A DNA stretch of 7,863 nt. Origin: Paracoccaceae bacterium (lineage in GTDB: Bacteria > Pseudomonadota > Alphaproteobacteria > Rhodobacterales > Rhodobacteraceae). Positions 1 to 5,686 of the stretch are shown here, piece after piece. The position numbers and the translations under genes are program-made. Location of the stretch: the NCBI GenBank assembly GCA_003511785.1, contig DOIS01000035.1:1-7863 (forward strand), written 5' to 3'. Each line of letters starts with the position of its first letter. The stretch's first letter is position 1. A model generated the notes under the pieces. That model saw nothing but the letters and a program-made list of their open reading frames with translations. It did not search any database and was not told where the DNA came from.

Positions 1-1001
1 ATCTTCTCCTTGGCCGCCGCGGTCCCGACCGGGCCGTAATCCACGTCCTTGCCGGCGGTATAGGGCCCGACCTTCAGCTTCTCGATGCGCGGCACCAGTT
101 TCTCGATCAGACGGTCGGCGGTCTCGTCGCCCACCGGAACCGCAACCGAGATCGCCATGCAGCGCTCGCCCGCAGCGCCATAGCCCGCGCCCACCAGCGC
201 GTCCGCCGCCTGGTCCATGTCGGCGTCGGGCATCACGATCATGTGGTTCTTGGCGCCGCCGAAACACTGCACGCGCTTGCCGTTCGAGCAGCCCCGGCCA
301 TAGATGTATTCCGCAATCGGTGTCGAGCCGACGAAGCCGATCGACTGGATCACCGGATGGTCGATGATCGCGTCCACCGCCTCCTTGTCGCCGTTGACCA
401 CCTGCAACAGCCCCTTGGGCAGCCCGGCCTCCTCCATCAGCTCGGCCAGCATCAGCGGCACCGAGGGATCGCGCTCGGACGGCTTGAGGATGAAGGCGTT
501 GCCGCAGGCCAGCGCGGGGGCGAACATCCACAGCGGGATCATCGCCGGGAAGTTGAACGGCGTGATCCCCGCGGTGACGCCCAGCGGCTGGCGCATGGAA
601 TACATGTCGATGCCGGGACCGGCGCTGTCGGTGAACTCGCCCTTCAGCATCTGCGGCGCGCCGATGCAGTATTCCACGACCTCCAGGCCGCGCTGCACGT
701 CGCCGGCGGCGTCGGGCAGGGTCTTGCCGTGCTCGCGGCTCAGCGCCTCGGCCAGCTTGTCCATGTCGCGGTTCAGCAGGTCCACGAATTTCATCAGCAC
801 CCGCGCGCGGCGCTGCGGGTTGGTGGCGCCCCAGGCGGGCTGGGCGGCCTGGGCCACCTTGACGGCCTCATCCATCTCGGCCGCATTGGCCAGCGGCACA
901 CGGGCCTGGACCTCGCCGGTGGCGGGGTTGAAGACATCGGCGAAGCGGCCCGACTGGCCTTTGACATGCTCGCCGTTGATATAATGGGTCAGTTCCTGCA
1001 T
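1..1001 (-). CDS. mmsA: Methylmalonate-semialdehyde dehydrogenase (CoA-acylating), 3' end outside window
   Basis: This enzyme oxidises methylmalonate semialdehyde (or malonate semialdehyde) with NAD+ and CoA, giving propionyl-CoA (or acetyl-CoA) and CO2. It acts in the cytoplasm in valine and myo-inositol breakdown. Reading the complement from an ATG at 1001 gives 333 residues before the window edge; the family is about 500 residues long, so the C-terminal third is missing. Visible aldehyde dehydrogenase elements are the oxyanion Asn in FNFP (N150), the cofactor-binding KPSE (K173), the Rossmann GFVGSTP stretch (222-228) and the catalytic Cys in GERCM (C281). The CoA-dependent subfamily is identified by GGAKNH (248-253) followed by VMPDAD, where hydrolytic aldehyde dehydrogenases carry the general-base Glu (ELGGK). 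The start is supported by a strong ribosome binding site 6 bases upstream and by the N-terminus ELTHYINGE. It is divergent from a LysR gene 121 bp away. Whether valine or inositol is the main substrate source cannot be told from here. Confidence 0.95.
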   Translation of the reverse strand, partial: MQELTHYINGEHVKGQSGRFADVFNPATGEVQARVPLANAAEMDEAVKVAQAAQPAWGATNPQRRARVLMKFVDLLNRDMDKLAEALSREHGKTLPDAAGDVQRGLEVVEYCIGAPQMLKGEFTDSAGPGIDMYSMRQPLGVTAGITPFNFPAMIPLWMFAPALACGNAFILKPSERDPSVPLMLAELMEEAGLPKGLLQVVNGDKEAVDAIIDHPVIQSIGFVGSTPIAEYIYGRGCSNGKRVQCFGGAKNHMIVMPDADMDQAADALVGAGYGAAGERCMAISVAVPVGDETADRLIEKLVPRIEKLKVGPYTAGKDVDYGPVGTAAAKEK

Positions 1002-1007
1002 GGGACA

Positions 1008-1015
1008 CTCCTCCT
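1008..1015 (-). promoter_or_regulatory. Ribosome binding site of mmsA
   Basis: The complement reads AGGAGGAG, a near-perfect anti-16S match, ending 6 bases before the ATG at 1001. It fixes the mmsA start and predicts strong translation initiation. Confidence 0.85.
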
Positions 1016-1033
1016 GAAGGTTTGGCGCAGGAT

Positions 1034-1094
1034 AGGCTTGCAAAATTCGGCTGAACAGAGGCAAGATTTCAAAAAGGCTTTGCACGATCGCAAG
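1034..1094. promoter_or_regulatory. Divergent mmsA/lysR control region with LysR-type dyads
   Basis: Two imperfectly repeated units lie in the 121-bp gap. The first has AGGCTTGCA (1034-1042) and GGCAAGA (1060-1066); the second has AGGCTTTGCA (1075-1084) and CGCAAGA (1089-1095). Within the second, TTGCACGATCGCAA (1080-1093) is an interrupted dyad with TTGC/GCAA arms and fits the LysR-family T-N11-A pattern (T1080, A1092). It lies about 30 bp before the regulator's ATG, where autoregulatory sites are common. A weak minus-strand -35-like TTGAAA (complement of 1067-1072) could serve mmsA, but no convincing -10 follows. Operator identity is inferred from position and symmetry only. Confidence 0.45.
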
Positions 1095-1122
1095 AGTGCG
1101 CGCCGATAAGAGGGCAGGGGCG

Positions 1123-2019
1123 ATGGAGCCGCATTGGGACGACCTGAAGATATTCCTCGCCGTGGCCCGGCATGAAAGCTTGTCGGGCGCGGGCCGGGTG
1201 CTGAAACTCGATCCAGCCACGGTGGGGCGCCGGGTGGCCCGGCTGGAAGAGGCGATGGGCGCGCCGCTCTTCGTCAAGTCGCCCCAGGGCTACGCGTTGT
1301 CGGCGGCGGGCGACCGGCTCCTGGCCCATGCCGAGGCCGCCGAACAGGCAATGCGCGCCGCGACCGAGGCGCTGGCCGGTCCTTCGGGTTCGCTTTCGGG
1401 CCAGATCCGCATCGGCGCGCCGGATGGCTGCGCCAATTACCTGCTGCCGCAGGTCTGCGCCCGCATCGGCGCCGAGAACCCCGATCTCGACATCCAGATC
1501 GTGGCCCTGCCGCGCGTGGTGAACCTGTCGCGGCGCGAGGCCGACATGGCCATCGCGGTCTCGCCGCCCTCGGCCGGGCAACTGCTGGTGCAGAAGATCA
1601 CCGATTACCGCCTGCACCTGGTGGCGGCGCGGCGCTATCTGGTGGCGCATCCGCCCATCGAGCGGCCCGCCGATCTGCGCGGCCATCCGGTGATCGGCTA
1701 CATCCCCGACATGATCTTCGACGCCGAGCTGGACTATCTCAGCGAGCTGGGCGTCGAGCGTGTTGCGCTGGCCTCGAACTCGGTGCCGGTGCAACTGAAG
1801 CTGGCCGCGCAGGGCGCGGGGCTCTGCGTGGCGCATGACTTCGCGCTGCCCAGCCACAAGATCCTGCGCAAGGTGCTGCCCGAGCAGGTCTCGCTCACCC
1901 GCGCCTTCTACCTCGTGCGCCACCAGGGCGATCAGCGCAGCGAACGCCTCTCCCGCTTTGCCGAGGCGCTGTGCGCGGGTCTCCGCGAGGAGGTGACGCG
2001 GCTCGAGGCCGAGATTTGA
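1123..2019 (+). CDS. LysR-family transcriptional regulator, probable regulator of mmsA
   Basis: A 298-residue LysR-type regulator of normal family length. The N-terminus (about residues 5-65) is the winged helix-turn-helix: WDDLKIFLAVARHESLSGAGR, then DPATVGRRVARLE as recognition helix and GAPLFVKSPQGY as wing. The linker helix is rich in Ala and Glu (AEAAEQAMRAATEAL). From about residue 90 comes the periplasmic-binding-protein-like effector domain, starting GQIRIGAPDGCANYLLPQV. I chose the ATG at 1123 over the in-frame GTG at 1096, because AGAGGG (1109-1114) lies 8 bases upstream and the GTG would add a non-conserved tail (MRADKRAGA). It is divergent from mmsA, the classic arrangement for a LysR activator and its target, so control of mmsA by a catabolic intermediate is the likely role. 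The effector and exact target are inferred. No damage to the domain is visible. Confidence 0.9.
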   Translation: MEPHWDDLKIFLAVARHESLSGAGRVLKLDPATVGRRVARLEEAMGAPLFVKSPQGYALSAAGDRLLAHAEAAEQAMRAATEALAGPSGSLSGQIRIGAPDGCANYLLPQVCARIGAENPDLDIQIVALPRVVNLSRREADMAIAVSPPSAGQLLVQKITDYRLHLVAARRYLVAHPPIERPADLRGHPVIGYIPDMIFDAELDYLSELGVERVALASNSVPVQLKLAAQGAGLCVAHDFALPSHKILRKVLPEQVSLTRAFYLVRHQGDQRSERLSRFAEALCAGLREEVTRLEAEI

Positions 2020-2035
2020 CAGGTCGGATTATTGC

Positions 2036-2048
2036 GGCAACGCTTGCC
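2036..2048 (+). terminator. Small hairpin after the lysR stop, weak terminator candidate
   Basis: GGCAA-CGC-TTGCC gives a 5-bp stem and 3-base loop starting 16 bases after the lysR stop. No T-run follows (CTTACGG), so intrinsic termination would be weak at best. It could equally be chance, or a structure upstream of the CBS gene. Confidence 0.2.
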
Positions 2049-2067
2049 CTTACGGCAGGATATGATC

Positions 2068-2072
2068 GGAGG
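2068..2072 (+). promoter_or_regulatory. Ribosome binding site of the CBS-domain gene
   Basis: GGAGG within CGGAGGGGG ends 7 bases before the ATG at 2080. It decides the start against the in-frame upstream ATG codons at 2032 and 2062, neither of which has a well-spaced Shine-Dalgarno sequence. Confidence 0.75.
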
Positions 2073-2079
2073 GGGCGCC

Positions 2080-2517
2080 ATGCTCGTGCAGCAGATTCTC
2101 AAGACCAAGGCCAGCGATGCGGTTGTCACCGTGCCCTCGTCCACACTCGTGGCCGACGCTGCGCAGGTGCTGGCCGACAAGGGCATCGGCACGGTCGTTG
2201 TCTCCGACGACGGCGGCGCCACGGCGGCGGGCATCCTGTCGGAACGCGACATCGTGCGCGAACTGGCCCGTTCGGGCGGCGGCTGCCTCGACAAGGCCGT
2301 GTCGGAATACATGACCCGCGCGCTGGTCACCTGCACCCGCCAGGACAAGAGCGACGCGATCCTGTCCCAAATGACCGAGGGGCGGTTCCGCCACATGCCG
2401 GTGGTCGAGGACGGCAAGCTGGTGGGCATCGTCACCCTGGGCGACGTGGTCAAGGCGCAACTCACCGAACTGTCGATGGAAAAGGACGCGCTGCAAGGCA
2501 TGATCATGGGGCACTGA
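2080..2517 (+). CDS. Stand-alone tandem CBS-domain protein
   Basis: A 145-residue soluble protein made almost entirely of two CBS domains (a Bateman module). Domain 1 spans about residues 10-65, with DAAQVLADKGIGTVVV and GILSERDIV (51-59). Domain 2 spans about 78-128, with MPVVEDGKLVGIVTLGDVV (106-124); each ends in the typical G-I-[LV]-[ST]-x-x-D-[IV]-V signature. The tail (SMEKDALQGMI) is a short helix. Such modules commonly bind AMP, ATP, NAD(H) or S-adenosylmethionine and transmit cellular energy state to a partner. No enzymatic, transporter or DNA-binding domain is fused, so it must act on a separate partner or be a ligand sensor in its own right. It lies 60 bp after lysR and 82 bp before coaD, all on the plus strand. 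A link to CoA synthesis is possible but rests on adjacency alone. Ligand and partner are unknown. Confidence 0.9.
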   Translation: MLVQQILKTKASDAVVTVPSSTLVADAAQVLADKGIGTVVVSDDGGATAAGILSERDIVRELARSGGGCLDKAVSEYMTRALVTCTRQDKSDAILSQMTEGRFRHMPVVEDGKLVGIVTLGDVVKAQLTELSMEKDALQGMIMGH

Positions 2518-2588
2518 GCCCGCGCCTTGCATTTGCCGCCCGCGCGTGCTTGCTTGCGCGCCGACACGGACAGGCAGCACCGACAGGC

Positions 2589-2595
2589 AGGAGAG
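2589..2595 (+). promoter_or_regulatory. Ribosome binding site of coaD
   Basis: AGGAGAG lies 4 bases before the ATG at 2600, with its GGAG core 6 bases away. Its first bases come from the second copy of a 9-bp direct repeat (GACAGGCAG at 2569-2577 and 2582-2590). Confidence 0.7.
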
Positions 2596-2599
2596 CGGC

Positions 2600-3094
2600 A
2601 TGCGCATCGGGCTTTACCCGGGAACCTTCGACCCGATCACCCTGGGTCATATCGATATCATCGGCCGCGCCGCGCGCCTGGTGGACAAGCTGGTGATCGG
2701 CGTGGCGATCAATCGCGACAAGGGACCGCTGTTCTCGCTGAAAGAGCGCGTCGCGATGATCGAGGCGGAATGCGTCAAGCTGACCGTGCAGACCGGGACC
2801 GAGATCGTGGCCCATCCGTTCGAGAACCTGCTGATCGACTGCGCCCGCGACGTGGGCGCGGGGATCATCATCCGCGGCCTGCGCGCGGTGACCGATTTCG
2901 AGTATGAATTCCAGATGGTCGGCATGAACCGGGCGCTCGATGCCAGCGTCGAGACCGTGTTCCTGATGGCCGACGCGCGCCACCAGGCGATCGCGTCGAA
3001 ACTGGTCAAGGAGATCGCCCAGCTCGAGGGCGACGTGACCAGGTTCGTCACCCCGCAGGTGAACGAGGCGCTGCTGGCCAAGCTACGCGGATAA
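2600..3094 (+). CDS. coaD: Phosphopantetheine adenylyltransferase
   Basis: CoaD transfers AMP from ATP to 4'-phosphopantetheine, giving dephospho-CoA and pyrophosphate, the penultimate step of coenzyme A synthesis in the cytoplasm. The 164-residue length is standard for the bacterial hexameric enzyme. Nucleotidyltransferase motifs are in order: GTFDPITLGH (8-17), containing the [TH]xGH active-site element (14-17); IIRGLRAVTDFEYE (90-103), typical of the substrate and ATP pocket; and SKLVKEI (133-139), the C-terminal ATP-phosphate loop. That last motif reads IASKLVKE, with Ala132 where many CoaD proteins have the first Ser of SS; this looks like a tolerated variant. The start is the ATG at 2600, giving the conserved MRIGLYPGTFDP N-terminus. 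The 82 bp before it contain no strong promoter that I can see, so cotranscription with the CBS gene is plausible. The product of mmsA upstream is a CoA thioester, but that gene is divergent and not part of the operon. Confidence 0.97.
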   Translation: MRIGLYPGTFDPITLGHIDIIGRAARLVDKLVIGVAINRDKGPLFSLKERVAMIEAECVKLTVQTGTEIVAHPFENLLIDCARDVGAGIIIRGLRAVTDFEYEFQMVGMNRALDASVETVFLMADARHQAIASKLVKEIAQLEGDVTRFVTPQVNEALLAKLRG

Positions 3095-3101
3095 GGCGTA
3101 G

Positions 3102-3120
3102 GGTGGGGTTTCAACCCACC
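3102..3120. repeat. Inverted repeat immediately after coaD (possible dispersed palindrome or terminator)
   Basis: GGTGGG (3102-3107) and CCCACC (3115-3120) flank the 7-base loop GTTTCAA. The element starts 7 bases after the coaD stop and is preceded by GTAGG. From memory, GTAGGGTGGGTTTCAACCCACC-type palindromes recur between genes in Rhodobacterales, which would make this a dispersed repeat. No T-run follows, so it is not a classical intrinsic terminator, although it could stall transcription or protect the coaD message 3' end. Confidence 0.5.
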
Positions 3121-3204
3121 ATCCCCGCCTCTTGTGCCGCGCAACGTCCCGGCCGGATCAGGCGCCTTACTGCGCGCCGGTCCCGTGCCGTGTGGCCCGG
3201 CGCT

Positions 3205-3221
3205 GTTAACCACCTGTGAAC
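3205..3221. promoter_or_regulatory. Near-consensus CtrA-type and LexA-type site upstream of ligA
   Basis: The sequence GTTAACCACCTGTGAAC contains TTAA-N7-TGAA (3206-3220), one mismatch from the alphaproteobacterial CtrA pattern TTAA-N7-TTAA. It also contains TAAC-N7-GAAC (3207-3221), one mismatch from the alphaproteobacterial LexA direct repeat GAAC-N7-GAAC (equivalent to GTTC-N7-GTTC on the other strand). It lies 225 bp before the ligA ATG. Either reading is an inference from a single imperfect match. Confidence 0.3.
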
Positions 3222-3239
3222 ACATCTCGGTTTTGCTAC

Positions 3240-3255
3240 GTTTCGCATGCGAAAC
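3240..3255. promoter_or_regulatory. Perfect 16-bp palindrome, probable operator
   Basis: GTTTCGCATGCGAAAC is identical to its own reverse complement over all 16 bases. It lies in the AT-rich patch 190 bp before the ligA ATG. The arms GTTTC/GAAAC resemble those of chromosomal parS sites (core GTTTCACGTGAAAC), but the centre is GCATGC rather than ACGT and two bases longer, so it is not a parS site. It probably binds a dimeric regulator. It also fills the spacer right after a -35-like TTGCTA (3233-3238), but the -10 expected at 3256-3261 is poor. Confidence 0.45.
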
Positions 3256-3350
3256 ATTCCTCTGTAACGCCTTGAAATCGCTCAACCCGCAGCTTGGCCG
3301 TTGCGTTTTTCCGCGGCCAGCGCGCGTTGCACGCCCGGGTGGCGTTCCGA

Positions 3351-3371
3351 CCGGTGTCCTCCGCGGACCGG
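3351..3371 (+). other. Compact GC-rich hairpin in the ligA leader
   Basis: CCGGT (3351-3355) pairs with ACCGG (3367-3371), and the inner bases can extend the stem (GTCC with GGAC in an alternative register) around a TCCGC loop. It lies about 75 bp before the ligA start. In sequence this GC-rich, hairpins arise by chance, so a function is uncertain. Confidence 0.2.
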
Positions 3372-3431
3372 CCCCGCCCATCCGCTCTGGACGCGCCCGG
3401 GCCCGCGCCCTATCACTTGGGCGCGTGAGGC

Positions 3432-3437
3432 AAGGAG
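3432..3437 (+). promoter_or_regulatory. Ribosome binding site of ligA
   Basis: AAGGAG ends 8 bases before the ATG at 3446. It fixes the ligA start against the much longer in-frame upstream extension. Confidence 0.8.
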
Positions 3438-3445
3438 CGCGAGGC

Positions 3446-5686
3446 ATGAGCGACGAGCAACCCGTGGACAAGCTGACCGAGGCGCAGGCCCGGTCCGAGC
3501 TGGACAGGCTCGCCGCGACCCTCGCCCAGGCCGACCGCGACTATTACCAGTCCGACGCGCCCGCGCTCTCGGATGCCGAGTACGACCGGCTCAAGCGGCG
3601 CAACGCCGAGATCGAGGCGCGCTTTCCCGACCTCAAACGCGCCGACAGCCCCTCCGAGCAGATCGGCGCGCAGCCGGCCGAGGGGTTCTCGAAGGTCGCC
3701 CACGCGGTGCGGATGCTGTCGCTGGGCAACGCCTTCGACGCGGAGGACGTGCGCGGCTTCGACCAGTCGATCCGCAAGTACTTGGGCCTCGGCCCCGACG
3801 CGCCGCTGGCCTATACTGCCGAGCCCAAGATCGACGGGCTGTCGCTCTCGCTGCGCTACGAAGATGGGCGGCTGGTGCAGGCGGCCACGCGGGGCGACGG
3901 CGCGGTGGGTGAGAACGTCACCGCCAACGCCCGCACCATCGACGACATTCCCGAGCGGCTGGACGGCGCGCCCGACGTGCTGGAGATCCGCGGCGAGGTC
4001 TATATGAGCCACGCCGATTTCGCGGCGCTGAACGAGCGGCAGGCGGCGGCGGGCGACAAGCGCTTCGCCAACCCGCGCAACGCCGCCGCCGGTTCGCTGC
4101 GGCAGCTCGATCCCGCGATCACCCGCGCCCGGCCGCTGCGTTTCTTTGCCTATGGCTGGGGCGAGCTCTCCGCGCCGCTGGCCGGGACGCAGATGGAGGC
4201 GATCCGCCGGCTCGACGCGCTGGGGTTTGCGACCAACCCGCTCACGGCGCTTTGCGACGGGCTGGAGGCGCTGCTTGACCATTACGCGCGGATCGAGGAG
4301 CAGCGCGCGACGCTAGGCTATGACATCGACGGGGTGGTTTACAAGGTTGACGATCTCGCCTTGCGGGGACGGTTGGGCTTTCGCTCGACCACGCCGCGAT
4401 GGGCGATCGCGCACAAATTTCCCGCCGAACTGGCCTGGACCCGGCTCGAGGCGATCGACATCCAGGTGGGCCGTACCGGCGCGCTCTCTCCGGTGGCGCG
4501 GCTGGCCCCGGTGACGGTGGGCGGGGTGGTGGTCTCGAACGCGACGCTGCACAACGAGGACTACATCGCCGGGCGCGACGCCTCCGGTCAGCCGATCCGC
4601 GAGGGGCGCGACATCCGCCTGGGCGACTGGGTGCAGGTTTATCGCGCGGGCGACGTGATCCCCAAGATCGCCGATGTGGACCTGACCAAGCGTCCCGAAG
4701 ATGCCACGCCTTTCACCTTTCCCGAGACCTGTCCCGAATGCGGCAGCGACGCGGTGCGCGAGGCGGGCGACGCGGTGCGCCGCTGCACCGGCGGGCTGGT
4801 CTGCCCGGCCCAGGCAGTGGAGAAGCTCAAGCATTTCGTTTCCCGCGCGGCCTTCGACATCGAGGGCTTGGGCGCCAAACAGGTCGAACAGTTCCACGCC
4901 GATGGGTGGATCCGCGAGCCCGCCGACATCTTCACCCTCGAAGAACGGTTTGGGCAGGGGATGCAGCAGCTCAAGAACCGCGAGGGCTGGGGCGAGAAAT
5001 CCGCCGCCAACCTGTTCGCGGCGATCCGTGACAAGCGCCGGATCCCGCTCAACCGGCTGATCTTCGCGCTGGGTCTGCGCCATGTGGGCGAGGTCGCGGC
5101 CAGCGACCTGGCCCGGCATTTCGGCTCGTGGCGCGCGTTGATCGCCACGGTCGATGCCGCGCGCCCGGCCGCGCGCTGCCAGCTGGAGAGCGAGGCCGCG
5201 CTGCGCAGCGAGCGCGAGGCCGCGGCCACGGAAGGCCGCCGGGCCCGCATCGCCGAGACCCGCGCCCGCGTCTGGGACGGGCTCGCCCCGCAGGCCCGCG
5301 CCGCCTGGGAGGAGCTGATCGGCATCGAGGGGGTGGGCGAGACGCTGGCGCTGTCGCTGGTGACCTCGATGGCGCAGGAGGCCGAACGTGCCTCGATCGA
5401 CCGGCTGGTGGCGCATCTCGAGATCGAGGAGGCCACCGCGCCGGACACCGAGGGCAGCCCGGTGGCGGGCAAGACCGTGGTCTTCACCGGAACGCTGGAG
5501 AAGATGACCCGGGCCGAGGCCAAGGCGCGCGCCGAGGCGCTGGGGGCCAAGGTCTCGGGCTCGGTCAGCGCCAAGACCGACCTGCTTGTGGCCGGGCCCG
5601 GGGCGGGTTCCAAGGCGAAGAAGGCCGCCGAGCTGGGCGTCGAGACCATCGACGAGGACGCGTGGCTCGCGCTGATCGGCGCATGA
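3446..5686 (+). CDS. ligA: NAD+-dependent DNA ligase with lineage-type insertion
   Basis: LigA seals nicks in duplex DNA, joining Okazaki fragments and finishing excision repair, using NAD+ as the AMP donor. The protein is 746 residues, against about 670 for E. coli LigA. Domains in order: N-terminal Ia domain (about 5-75), recognising the NMN half of NAD+; adenylation domain with catalytic Lys128 in KIDG (128-131), NPRNAAAGSLRQ (209-220) and DGVVYK (295-300); OB fold (about 330-415, VGRTGALSPVARL); four-Cys zinc finger (C429, C432, C447, C453); helix-hairpin-helix region; and a C-terminal BRCT domain (about 671-746, GKTVVFTGTLEKMTRAEAK). An Ala/Arg/Glu-rich segment at about 573-620 interrupts the helix-hairpin-helix region and accounts for much of the extra length. 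No catalytic residue is missing. The ATG at 3446 is chosen for its AAGGAG site and because MSDEQPVDKLTEAQARSELDRLA aligns with the family N-terminus. Its stop overlaps the recG start by 4 bp. Confidence 0.97.
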   Translation: MSDEQPVDKLTEAQARSELDRLAATLAQADRDYYQSDAPALSDAEYDRLKRRNAEIEARFPDLKRADSPSEQIGAQPAEGFSKVAHAVRMLSLGNAFDAEDVRGFDQSIRKYLGLGPDAPLAYTAEPKIDGLSLSLRYEDGRLVQAATRGDGAVGENVTANARTIDDIPERLDGAPDVLEIRGEVYMSHADFAALNERQAAAGDKRFANPRNAAAGSLRQLDPAITRARPLRFFAYGWGELSAPLAGTQMEAIRRLDALGFATNPLTALCDGLEALLDHYARIEEQRATLGYDIDGVVYKVDDLALRGRLGFRSTTPRWAIAHKFPAELAWTRLEAIDIQVGRTGALSPVARLAPVTVGGVVVSNATLHNEDYIAGRDASGQPIREGRDIRLGDWVQVYRAGDVIPKIADVDLTKRPEDATPFTFPETCPECGSDAVREAGDAVRRCTGGLVCPAQAVEKLKHFVSRAAFDIEGLGAKQVEQFHADGWIREPADIFTLEERFGQGMQQLKNREGWGEKSAANLFAAIRDKRRIPLNRLIFALGLRHVGEVAASDLARHFGSWRALIATVDAARPAARCQLESEAALRSEREAAATEGRRARIAETRARVWDGLAPQARAAWEELIGIEGVGETLALSLVTSMAQEAERASIDRLVAHLEIEEATAPDTEGSPVAGKTVVFTGTLEKMTRAEAKARAEALGAKVSGSVSAKTDLLVAGPGAGSKAKKAAELGVETIDEDAWLALIGA

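Larger units (their letters stand above)
3095..3445. other. 351-bp non-coding gap between coaD and ligA
   Basis: The ligA frame stays open through most of this gap, but the extension shows no recognisable protein sequence, no well-placed ribosome binding site at its first Met, and several DNA-level signals. I therefore treat it as untranslated. From left to right it holds an inverted repeat just after coaD, a GC-rich stretch, a relatively AT-rich patch (about 3200-3290) with a CtrA/LexA-like site and a 16-bp palindrome, and then a very GC-rich leader with a compact hairpin before ligA. The AT-rich patch is the most likely place for the ligA promoter, though no clear -35/-10 pair is present (TTGCTA at 3233-3238 lacks a good -10). 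Confidence 0.6.

Noticed and set aside
243..1109. A 288-codon plus-strand open frame opposite mmsA
   Set aside because: Low-complexity His/Arg/Gly-rich product with no domain; it is the shadow of a clear aldehyde dehydrogenase on the other strand.
2061..2066. TATGAT as a -10 promoter element for the CBS gene
   Set aside because: It would start transcription inside or after the ribosome binding site, and no -35 hexamer lies at a usable distance (TTGCGG is 23 bp away, TTGCCC 11 bp).
1932..2983. Minus-strand open frames opposite the CBS and coaD genes
   Set aside because: No conserved motifs and shadow-frame composition; the plus-strand genes explain the region fully.
3240..3255. Chromosomal parS partition site
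   Set aside because: The arms are similar, but the central ACGT of parS is replaced by the longer GCATGC, which should disrupt ParB spacing.
3134..3445. A 104-residue N-terminal extension of LigA
   Set aside because: The extension matches nothing in the ligase family, overlaps the palindrome and other DNA signals, and the ATG at 3446 has a good ribosome binding site and the family-typical N-terminus.
5128..5682. A 185-residue N-terminal extension of RecG inside ligA
   Set aside because: It is an Arg/Gly/Ala-rich out-of-frame reading of ligA. RecG proper begins at 5683 with the expected length and N-terminal motifs.
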